Source of the DNA: JAFNAG01 sp963824985
GTDB lineage: Bacteria > Acidobacteriota > UBA6911
Assembly: GCA_963824985.1 (NCBI GenBank)
Contig: CAWGRQ010000029.1
Coordinates: forward strand, 62,001-126,000
DNA: 64,000 nt
Direction of reading: 5' to 3'
The notes beneath the pieces were generated by a model, which saw nothing but the letters and a program-made list of their open reading frames with translations, ran no database searches and had not been told where the DNA came from. Positions 46,631 through 54,003 of the stretch are shown in pieces. A program made the translations under genes and the position numbers. Every line of letters starts with the position of its first letter. Position 1 is the first letter of the stretch.

Positions 46631-47553
46631 GACACCATCCTGAGCAGTGCGCCGGCCAGCGCCACCCGAGACGCCCGATCATGCATGATCGTCTCGACGG
46701 CGATGGCCCCGATCCCCATGGCCTCGATCTCGCTCAACAAAGAGGCATCTCTACGGTCGATGACGATCCGATCGAGAAAATCCGCGTATAACCGGGCGAC
46801 GGTTACGGCGGAGGCGGGCGTGTCCAGTTGCCGCATAATGTCTGCCGCCGGGCCCTTCAGTGCTTCTCCGGCAACGATCGGGGAAACCGCGACAATGGTT
46901 GCCGACGTCGCGCACAGCGCGGCCCTGACGCCGGGGACCGCGAGGATCGGGCCGATACTCAGGTACGGATTGCTCGGGCACACCACGATCGCGTCGGCGC
47001 CATAGATCGCTTCCAGGACACCCGGGGAGGGGAGTGCGGCTTCGATCCGCTCAGAAGAGAATCCCAGAACCCGGGGCGAACATCTCCTGCGTACGAAATA
47101 ATCCTGGAATCCAAGCGTGCCCTCGTCGGTGTGAATCAGTGTCGGCACGTGAGCGTCGCTCATCGGCAGCACGGCGCTTCCAATTCCATACCGCTGCGCG
47201 AGGGCCTCTGTGACCGCCGACAGGGTTTTCCCCTCGGCCAGGCGATGGGTACGGTATAGATGCGTAGCCAGGTCCACGTCCCCTACGCGAAACCACGGGT
47301 CGCAGCCCAGCCGATTCAGGAACTCAAGGCAACGAAAGGTGTCCGCCGCGACCCCCCAACCGGTCTCCGGATTGGCTTGGCCGGAAAGCGTATAAAGGAT
47401 CGTGTCAAGATCCGGGCAGACATACAAGCCCATCCAGCGGAAATCATCACCCGTATTGACGATGATCGTGAGGTTCCGGGGGGCAAACAACTCCGATAAT
47501 CCAGACAGAAGCTTGGCCGCTCCCACCCCTCCAGCCAGTGCCGTCAGTTTCAT
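46627..47553 (-). CDS. cofD: 2-phospho-L-lactate transferase
   Basis: 308 residues. Joins the activated phospholactate or PEP unit to FO, giving F420-0 or its dehydro form. Signatures: LAGGVGAAKLLSGLSEL, IIVNTGDDFRWMGLYVCPDL, DPWFRVGDVDLATHLYRT, VVCPSNPYLSIGPILAVPG. Intact. FO synthase (cofG/cofH or fbiC) is not in the window, so FO must be made from genes elsewhere or taken up. Confidence 0.95.
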   Translation of the reverse strand: MKLTALAGGVGAAKLLSGLSELFAPRNLTIIVNTGDDFRWMGLYVCPDLDTILYTLSGQANPETGWGVAADTFRCLEFLNRLGCDPWFRVGDVDLATHLYRTHRLAEGKTLSAVTEALAQRYGIGSAVLPMSDAHVPTLIHTDEGTLGFQDYFVRRRCSPRVLGFSSERIEAALPSPGVLEAIYGADAIVVCPSNPYLSIGPILAVPGVRAALCATSATIVAVSPIVAGEALKGPAADIMRQLDTPASAVTVARLYADFLDRIVIDRRDASLLSEIEAMGIGAIAVETIMHDRASRVALAGALLRMVS

Positions 47554-47587
47554 CGTGTGCCTTCTCCGGTTTCCGGCGGTACAGGCC

Positions 47588-48248
47588 CTAAATTCCTTCC
47601 ACGCGAAAGCGCGCTCCCCTTCGCCCGTGACGAATGTTCAGCTCCGCAGCGAGGACCGCCATACGTTCCAGCGTTCGCGCTGTTTGGAGCGGGCCGGCAT
47701 CCAGTGGGCGCAGCGAAGGGATCAGGGATATTGCGCTCATGACGACACGTTTCGGCTTCTTCGTAATCCCCGCAGACAAAAACATCGCAATTCAGCGGCG
47801 TTGCCAGGCTGGCCAGGAGGGCCGCGGGAATTGTCTTAAAGGCCGCTACCAGCGGAATGCCTTCCGGCAGATGCCGCGCGATGATTTCGGCATTCGATAC
47901 GCTTTCCCGCTCGACATAACTGGCGTGCCCCCCGGGAAACACCATGGGCACCGTGACATCCACCAGGATGTGATGCGAACCGAGGTGGGATCGGCAGGAA
48001 TCAATGACGGTGTGGGCCAGGGAAAACGGCACGGTCAGGAAAACCAAACCAGCAGTCTGGAGCATCTCGAGGTTATCCCCGCCGCGGATGGCCTGGCGGC
48101 CCAAAAGGCGGTTGCACTCTTCGGCTGCCCTCGCGGCCCGCTCCCGGCTTCGCGAGCCGAGGACAATCGAGGCGCCGGCCGCTCCGAAACGAAGCGCCAG
48201 CCCCCGAGCTTCAACTCCCGTGCCCCCCAGGAATCCTATCTCCATCAT
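47588..48248 (-). pseudogene. npdG: F420H2:NADP oxidoreductase-like protein, one-base frameshift
   Basis: The N-terminal Rossmann part (MMEIGFLGGTGVEARGLALR to VFVCGDYEEA) is in one frame, and the C-terminal part (KRVVMSAISLIPSLRPLDAG, RTLERMAVLAAEL, to the TAG at 47588) in another. The shift lies near 47738-47756. The span of 661 bases is one more than a multiple of three, so one surplus base explains it; corrected length is 219 residues, normal for NpdG/Fno. The enzyme passes hydride between F420H2 and NADP+. It heads the F420 operon and lies divergent from 48404. Without correction the first frame would run on to 47550, overlapping cofD. Confidence 0.85.
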
Positions 48249-48403
48249 GGTCACGCCATCGAAGATACCACAGTCAACATAGGTTGCGCGCCGGGCAATA
48301 TTGTACTTGAGAACCAGGTTTCGAATTATAATGCATCCGACCGGCCGGCATTCCGGCCGGCGCACATTTCCGGATGATGTCAAATAGCCTGTGGAGAAAG
48401 AAA

Positions 48404-49300
48404 ATGGAAAATGAGTGTCGTCTGCCGATCCCCGAGTGTGCCTGGACACGACGGGCTTTTTTGCACGTGACCGGTATTGCCGCCGCAACCTGGGCCTGGC
48501 CGCGGGATCTGCGGGGATTCATTGCGGAGGCCCGGATTCCGATTGCCGTTCAGCTCTATTCCGTGCGCGGCGATTGCCGCAAAGATTTTGATTCCGCGCT
48601 CGATCAGGTGGCGAAGATGGGTTTTGCCGGCGTCGAATTTGCCGGATACTTCACTTACGAGGGCAAGCCGAAAGAGCTGAAGCAGAAGCTCGACGATTTG
48701 AACCTCAAGGTGGCGGGGACGCACATCGGCATGAATCTGATCCGGGAAGCGGCGCTGCCGGCCACAATCGAGTTCCACCGGGCGATCGGATGCAGATTCC
48801 TTATCGTGCCCGGAGATGGCGCGTTCACGGATCCGGAGAAGAGCAAACCGCTGGCGGAAGAATTCAAAAAGGTGGCGGAGACTCTCAAGCCGCTGGGAAT
48901 GGCATGCGGGTATCACAACCACACCAACGAATTCAAAAAGGACGGGGACAAGACCTACTGGGAATTGTTCGCCGAGCGCACCGGTAAAGATGTCATTCTC
49001 CAGCAGGATTGCGGCTGGTCCGCCACGGCGGGCATGAATCCGGTAGAGTTGATCCGAAAATATCCCGGCCGCACCCGATCGGTGCATTTCAAGCCTGCCG
49101 TAATCGGCGCCGATTCCGGCAAGAAGGCGATCCTGGGACAGGACTCGGTCGACTGGGGCTCCGTGTATCGGGCGTGCGCGGCGGTGGGAGGAACCGAGTG
49201 GATCGTGGTAGAGCAGGAGCAATACCCGGATGCCAGGCCCGCGATGGAGTGCACGCGCGATTCGCTCGCAGGTTTGCGGAAGATCTTGGCCGGGATCTGA
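48404..49300 (+). CDS. Tat-exported sugar phosphate isomerase/epimerase-like protein
   Basis: 298 residues. ATG at 48404 is preceded by GGAGAAAG. A Tat signal (TRRAFLHVTGIAAATWAW) is followed by a xylose-isomerase-like TIM barrel: IPIAVQLYSVRGDCRKDFD, MGFAGVEFAGYF, GTHIGMN, GYHNHTNEFKK, LQQDCGWSATAG, HFKPA, WIVVEQEQY. The metal ligands Glu/Asp/His typical of the family appear in place. Acidobacterial genomes often pair such proteins with Gfo/Idh/MocA oxidoreductases, as here (next gene, convergent). The substrate is unknown; a 3-keto sugar is a reasonable guess. Confidence 0.85.
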   Translation: MENECRLPIPECAWTRRAFLHVTGIAAATWAWPRDLRGFIAEARIPIAVQLYSVRGDCRKDFDSALDQVAKMGFAGVEFAGYFTYEGKPKELKQKLDDLNLKVAGTHIGMNLIREAALPATIEFHRAIGCRFLIVPGDGAFTDPEKSKPLAEEFKKVAETLKPLGMACGYHNHTNEFKKDGDKTYWELFAERTGKDVILQQDCGWSATAGMNPVELIRKYPGRTRSVHFKPAVIGADSGKKAILGQDSVDWGSVYRACAAVGGTEWIVVEQEQYPDARPAMECTRDSLAGLRKILAGI

Positions 49301-49723
49301 CCTCGGGCACGGCATCGGGCTCCAAACTCTAATGCATGTTCGCAGACTAGACACCTCGCCGCGGTATGGCGCCAACGGCGGATAGGCAGAGAATATTGGG
49401 ACGCGGAAGAACGCTGACGCACGCGGATTGGGATGAAGATAATCCGCGTCGAGAATCGTCTTTTCCCGAATCGGCTTGTCTGCGGTACCGGAATCCGAAT
49501 AAGGATGAGATCGGGCTGCCGCCCCTTGCGGTCTATACCCAGGTTTATTCTCGAAGAGATGTGGCAAAACATCTCAAGCCACGGAAAAGCGCAGAAGAAC
49601 ACGGATCCGATCCGTGTTCTTCCGTGTCCCAAAAGTTCTCTACAACGAGCAAATTCCGGCGCCGCGTACTGCTATTCATGCGTTTGCAAAAGACGTTCAT
49701 GAATAAACACGGGTTAAGTGCAG
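49301..49723. other. Convergent intergenic region, 423 bp, repeat-filled
   Basis: Holds the composite hairpin element 49395-49635 and its conserved tail to about 49710. No gene. Confidence 0.6.
49395..49710. repeat. Composite hairpin element with conserved tail, copy 1
   Basis: Outer arms ATTGGGACGCGGAAGAA (49395-49411) and TTCTTCCGTGTCCCAA (49619-49634) pair. Inside, 49594-49607 (GAAGAACACGGATC) and 49609-49622 form a perfect 14-bp stem. The next 80 bases (from AAAAGTTCTC to TTCATGAATAAACACG) match the tail at 62298-62385 (CCGGCG, TATTCRTGCGTTTGC, AAAGACKTTCATGAA). Lies just beyond the 3' end of a minus-strand gene in both places. Confidence 0.75.
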
Positions 49724-51133
49724 CTACAGCGACCAGCCCTCGCGGAAATTGGGCTTTACATAGTCACTGGCTTCCTTGACGTTGGTAACCGTCAGGTTCG
49801 GGCCGTCCCACTCCAGCTTTTTGTCCGGAAACAGGATGGCAAGGCAGCCCAGGAGCACGGTTTCGGTAAACGGACCGGAGTAGTCGAAATTGGAGACCGC
49901 CTTGGTTTTGCCCTTGCAGGCGTCGATCCAGTTTTGTTCGTGGTTGGCTTTTTCGACCCTGGGGATGGTTTTACGGGGCAGCTTATAAGCCTTCATCCTG
50001 GTCTCGGGGATAAGTCGCGGGCTTTCCGAATAGGTTTCGGAGATCAGTTTGCCCTTTTCACCGACAAAAATCGTGCCGCTTTCCGGCAAGCGGCGTTCCG
50101 GTTCCAGTTCAGCAGGGCGCTCCGGCAGGATGCCACCATCGTACCAGTGCAGCCTGACCGCAGGCAGTTTTTTGCTGCGTTCGGGAAAGTTGTAGTGCAG
50201 GACGCTGGCCATCGGGTAGCTATCCTTGTATTCGAGGCGAACCCGGGAGACTCCTCTGCCGTCCGACCGCGGACGCTCCACGACCTGATAGGCGATATTG
50301 GCCGTGACATTGGTCGGGTATCCCAGTTTCAACGCGCTGTAGGAGGCGTCCATGACGTGGCATGCCATGTCTCCGAGAGCCCCGGCGCCGAAATCGAACC
50401 AGGAGCGCCAGCTGAACGGGTGGTATGCCGGATGATAGGGGCGCATCGGAGAAGGCCCGATCCACAGGTCCCAGTCCAGACCGTCCGGCACGGCGGGGTA
50501 CTCGTCCGGCCGCGGCATCCCCTGGGGCCAAATTGGGCGATTCGTCCAGCAATGGACTTCGCGGACTTTGCCGATCGCCCCATCATTGATCCATTCCTCG
50601 ATCAGGCGTACACCTTCGCCCGAATGGCCCTGGTTGCCCATCTGGGTTACAACTTTGTATTTTCGCGCCGCCTCGGTCAGCATCCGCGCTTCCCACAGAG
50701 TGCGTGTTAGCGGTTTCTGTACGAACACGTGCTTGCCCAGCTGCATGGCTGCCATGGCGACCACGGCATGGCTGTGGTCCGGCGTGGCGACGATCACCGC
50801 GTCGATGTCCTTCTGCTGTTCCAGCATGATGCGAAAATCCCGGTAGGTTTTCGCCTTGGGATATTGCTTGTATACCCCGGCCGATCGCACGTCGTCCACG
50901 TCGCACAGGGCAACGATGTTCTCTTTGGCGCAGGCGCGGGTATTCGAGCTCCCCTGGCCGCTTACTCCTACGGTTGCTATGTTCAGCAGGTCGCTGGGGG
51001 CCTGGTAGCCGGGACCGCCGAGCACGTGCCGGGGTACAATCATGACTCCGGCGGCTGCGGCCACGCTTCCGACGAACGCCCGTCGCGAAATCCCGCCGTC
51101 ATCCACGGTTTGTTCATTTTTGATGTCTTTCAT
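49724..51133 (-). CDS. Tat-exported Gfo/Idh/MocA-family oxidoreductase
   Basis: 469 residues. ATG at 51133 (MKDIKNEQTV) follows GAGAGG. The Tat signal SRRAFVGSVAAAAGVMIVP precedes a Rossmann domain (LLNIATVGVSGQGSSNTRAC, NIVALCDVDDVRSAG, DAVIVATPDHSHAVVAMAAM, GKHVFVQKPLTRTLWEARML), with the EKP-type motif here QKPLT. The C-terminal domain starts near WTNRPIWPQGMPRPDEYP. NAD(P)-dependent sugar oxidoreductases of this type are exported in many Acidobacteriota and Planctomycetes; the cofactor is probably loaded before export. Substrate unknown. Confidence 0.9.
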   Translation of the reverse strand: MKDIKNEQTVDDGGISRRAFVGSVAAAAGVMIVPRHVLGGPGYQAPSDLLNIATVGVSGQGSSNTRACAKENIVALCDVDDVRSAGVYKQYPKAKTYRDFRIMLEQQKDIDAVIVATPDHSHAVVAMAAMQLGKHVFVQKPLTRTLWEARMLTEAARKYKVVTQMGNQGHSGEGVRLIEEWINDGAIGKVREVHCWTNRPIWPQGMPRPDEYPAVPDGLDWDLWIGPSPMRPYHPAYHPFSWRSWFDFGAGALGDMACHVMDASYSALKLGYPTNVTANIAYQVVERPRSDGRGVSRVRLEYKDSYPMASVLHYNFPERSKKLPAVRLHWYDGGILPERPAELEPERRLPESGTIFVGEKGKLISETYSESPRLIPETRMKAYKLPRKTIPRVEKANHEQNWIDACKGKTKAVSNFDYSGPFTETVLLGCLAILFPDKKLEWDGPNLTVTNVKEASDYVKPNFREGWSL

Positions 51134-51478
51134 GCAGGTGCCTCTCAAATTTGACGCCGAATTGAACGAGTACTTCACCCCGATAGCCTGGACCGAAGAC
51201 GTCGGTTCGATTCAGACCGCGGGTCTTCCTCTCCATTGCCGTGATGCGGTCCATGCTGCACCAGACCATCGCTAATCTACAGAAGATCCTGCCATCTTGG
51301 CAATCAAATCCATCGCTACGGGTTTGCTTCCGGCCTTTGGAAGAACCACATGGGTACACTGGCGGTCGGAACTATCAGTTCGCGGATTCCCCGAAGCGGG
51401 ATCAGGAAATATCTGCCTGGACAATTGCCCCCTGCTGCTGCGGCGATCCTCTGGTATGCTATATATGGGGTGCGTAAA
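51134..51478. other. Divergent intergenic region, 345 bp
   Basis: Apart from TGGTATGCT at 51452-51460, a possible extended -10 element 19 bases before the next ATG, I see no structure, repeat or gene. Confidence 0.4.
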
Positions 51479-51913
51479 ATGAAAAATCTAATCACCGGAA
51501 GGTGTTTCAGCGGCTGCGGATGCCGGATGGCGATTAGGGCTTTCCCGGCCTTGCTGTTCCTTGTGGCGGGGATCGCAGCATTTCCGGCAGTTCCCCACGC
51601 AGCGGATGTGTCAGGGACATGGGATCTGACCGTCGAATCCCAACAGGCGATCTCTCATCCATCGATAACCCTCATCCAGGAGGGGGAGAAGCTCACGGGA
51701 ACGTACCGCGGGCAGATGGGGGACAGCGCATTGCAGGGGACCCTGCGTGGCAATGAGATCCATTTCAACGTGACCCTTAAATTCCAGGATGCCTCTTACG
51801 TTGTCAGCTATTCAGGCACGGTGAGCGAAGACACCATGAAGGGCTCGGTGCGTTTCGGGGACATGGGAACGGGTAAGTGGTCTGCCAGGAGAAGCAAGCT
51901 CCAGCCGGTCTGA
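51479..51913 (+). CDS. Small secreted beta-rich protein
   Basis: 144 residues from ATG 51479; ATG 51527 is an alternative. Signal peptide about residues 17-40 (MAIRAFPALLFLVAGIAAFP, then AVPHAA). The mature part has repeated beta elements: DVSGTWDLTVES, LIQEGEKLTGTYRGQMGDSA, LQGTLRGNEIHFNV, YSGTVSEDTMKGSVRFGDMG, GKWSARR. This GTW/LTGTY/GTLRGN pattern is common in small secreted acidobacterial proteins with a lipocalin-like barrel. Function unknown. The next gene starts 16 bases on, so the two are probably co-transcribed. Confidence 0.7.
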   Translation: MKNLITGRCFSGCGCRMAIRAFPALLFLVAGIAAFPAVPHAADVSGTWDLTVESQQAISHPSITLIQEGEKLTGTYRGQMGDSALQGTLRGNEIHFNVTLKFQDASYVVSYSGTVSEDTMKGSVRFGDMGTGKWSARRSKLQPV

Positions 51914-51929
51914 CGGAAGGGTGGTTTTG

Positions 51930-53165
51930 ATGACCGACGCAGACGGGAACTCCAGGCAAAATGCCTGGAAGCCGTGGCATATAAGGTACTCTATCTGGAT
52001 CGTCGCCCTGACTTTGCTCTTGGCGGGCGGACAGGCGCGCCAGGCTCTTGAAGAGGCACGGCGGGATAAAGTCCGCGACCAAGGTATCCCTGCAGCAGAA
52101 TTCGCCCGCATGGTCAGGCAATTCTCCGAGGATGGCGGTTATTTCCGTTCCGAAAACCTCGTTTCCAACGAGACGGCTTACCTGTATGTCCTCGACAAGT
52201 TGAAATCGGTCGGAATTTCGGGGGGCGCCTATCTCGGAGTCGGGCCGGAACAAAACTATACTTATATTGCCAGGATTCGCCCGCGGATTGCTTTTATCGT
52301 GGATATCCGCCGGCAGGCCATGATTCAACACCTGATGTTTAAGGCCATTTTTCATCTTGCCGGGAATCGGACGCAGTTTCTGTCTCTTTTGTTCAGCAAG
52401 CCGCACGGTGGATCTCAGGCGCCTGGGCCGGGGGCTTCCGCGCAGGATCTGGTTGACTACTTCGCCGAAGCCGCCACCGACCAGGTTACCTTTGACCGTA
52501 ACCTGGCCCGGATTCAGGCCATAATCTCCCGGGAGTTTCTCATCCCCCTGGATGCCAGGGATGTAGCCGCCCTCGAACACGTATATGCAGCGTTTCGCGA
52601 TGGGAACCTGGATCTGCGTTACCAGTCCGGCGGATTCGGGAACCGCTATGTTCCGTATGGATATCGGACAAGTGGGCCATGGGGCTATTTCCCGACCCTC
52701 CGGGATCTGATTCTGGCCCGGGACCTTCAGGGGAGACTTGGAAATTTTTTGGCCAGCCGCACGGATTACGAATTCGTGCGCGGCCTGCAGCAGAGCAACC
52801 GGATCATCCCCATTGTCGGTGACTTTGCCGGGGACAAGGCCCTGAGGGCGGTAGCGGCCTATCTCAGGAAAAACAATCTTGCCGTGGCCGCCTTTTATAC
52901 TTCCAATGTCGAACAGTACCTCTTCCAGAACGGAGTTTTCGGTGAATTTGCCGAGAATGTCGCTCAATTGCCCATGACGGACAGAAGCCTGTTCATTCGG
53001 GCCTACCCTAATCAGCGGGTTCCCCATCCGGCACAGATCGGGAACCACCGCTTGACGACGCTGTTGCAGAGAATGAGGACTTTCGTCGAGGACTATCGGA
53101 GCGGACTGTATACCGATTATTGGTCTCTGGTCAGCACGCACTACATTCCCCTGCTCGAGCGATGA
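51930..53165 (+). CDS. Unknown protein with N-terminal membrane anchor, 411 aa
   Basis: ATG at 51930 follows GGAAGGGTGG. One N-terminal helix (YSIWIVALTLLLAGGQARQA) suggests a signal anchor. The body is mixed alpha/beta: ENLVSNETAYLYVLDKLKSV, GGAYLGVGPEQNYTYIARIR, PRIAFIVDIRRQAMIQHLMF, YVPYGYRTSGPWGYFPTLRD, IIPIVGDFAGDKALRAVAAY. The order GVGPEQNYTYI / FIVDIRR / IVGDFAGDKAL resembles a Rossmann-like methyltransferase core, but I see no clear SAM motif. I cannot name a family with confidence. It ends 32 bases from the convergent phosphatase gene. Confidence 0.75.
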   Translation: MTDADGNSRQNAWKPWHIRYSIWIVALTLLLAGGQARQALEEARRDKVRDQGIPAAEFARMVRQFSEDGGYFRSENLVSNETAYLYVLDKLKSVGISGGAYLGVGPEQNYTYIARIRPRIAFIVDIRRQAMIQHLMFKAIFHLAGNRTQFLSLLFSKPHGGSQAPGPGASAQDLVDYFAEAATDQVTFDRNLARIQAIISREFLIPLDARDVAALEHVYAAFRDGNLDLRYQSGGFGNRYVPYGYRTSGPWGYFPTLRDLILARDLQGRLGNFLASRTDYEFVRGLQQSNRIIPIVGDFAGDKALRAVAAYLRKNNLAVAAFYTSNVEQYLFQNGVFGEFAENVAQLPMTDRSLFIRAYPNQRVPHPAQIGNHRLTTLLQRMRTFVEDYRSGLYTDYWSLVSTHYIPLLER

Positions 53166-53197
53166 AGGGATACACGCGATCGCCGGCCCCGGGATGA

Positions 53198-53989
53198 TCA
53201 TTCAGGCCCGGCAATGCCAAGTATCTCGCGCAAGTCAGCTTCGAGGCCGGGGGGGCAGATCAGGCAATGGCGGGCATCGATGCGCTCAGTGCCGTCCTTG
53301 GTGAGAAATCGGGCGCCCGCCTCCCGGGCAATAACGCTCGCCGGCGCATAATCCCACGTCATGCCGCCGCTGCTTAACCAAATGTCGGCTTTCCCGCGCG
53401 CCAGCATGGCTATGTCGTAGCTGGCGCCATAGCTGCGGACGGTCCAGCAGGTCTCGGTGAGGTGCCGGACCGCATCTGCCGTCCAGATGTCCCATGAGGA
53501 TTTGAACCCGCTTACCATCAGGACCGATTTTTCCAGGCAGCGGAGATCGGCGGCCCGGGTGGGTTCGCCATTCCAGCAGCATCCGGCGCCTGCCACCGCA
53601 TGAAGAGTTCCGCCGAGGCAGGGGAAGTGGATGACTCCCAATACGACCCGGCCTGCTTCTTCCAGAGCAATCTGAACCGACCAGAAGGAATTGCGGCGCA
53701 CAAAATCACGCGTGCCATCGATGGGATCAATCAACCAGCGCCGCGGGGAATCACTTGACCTGCAGGATCCCTCTTCTCCCAGGATGTTATCTTCCGGGAA
53801 AGCGGCGGCAAGCGCGCCGGAGATCAGCTGCTCGCACTCACGATCGGCGGCGGTCACGGGCGAACCATCCTCTTTTTCCTCGCTAGCCGCCTCAGTGTGA
53901 AAATGCTCGAGGGCCAGCAGCCCCGCTTGACGTGCAGTCGACAACATGATTTCGGTTTCACGCTCATAGGGCATCGATTTTGGCTCCAT
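53198..53989 (-). CDS. Inositol monophosphatase-family phosphatase
   Basis: 263 residues. Mg-dependent phosphatase with motif A RWLIDPIDGTRDFVRRNSFW, the upstream metal ligand in NILGEEG, and motif B WDYAPASVIAREAGA. The family includes inositol-1-phosphatase, histidinol-phosphatase HisN, CysQ and fructose-bisphosphatase; the GTRDFVRR/FW variant is seen in HisN-type proteins, so histidinol phosphatase is a fair possibility but unproven. It starts 14 bases after the MutS2 stop, so it is likely co-transcribed. Confidence 0.88.
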   Translation of the reverse strand: MEPKSMPYERETEIMLSTARQAGLLALEHFHTEAASEEKEDGSPVTAADRECEQLISGALAAAFPEDNILGEEGSCRSSDSPRRWLIDPIDGTRDFVRRNSFWSVQIALEEAGRVVLGVIHFPCLGGTLHAVAGAGCCWNGEPTRAADLRCLEKSVLMVSGFKSSWDIWTADAVRHLTETCWTVRSYGASYDIAMLARGKADIWLSSGGMTWDYAPASVIAREAGARFLTKDGTERIDARHCLICPPGLEADLREILGIAGPE

Positions 53990-54003
53990 ATGTGAGGATA
54001 CCC

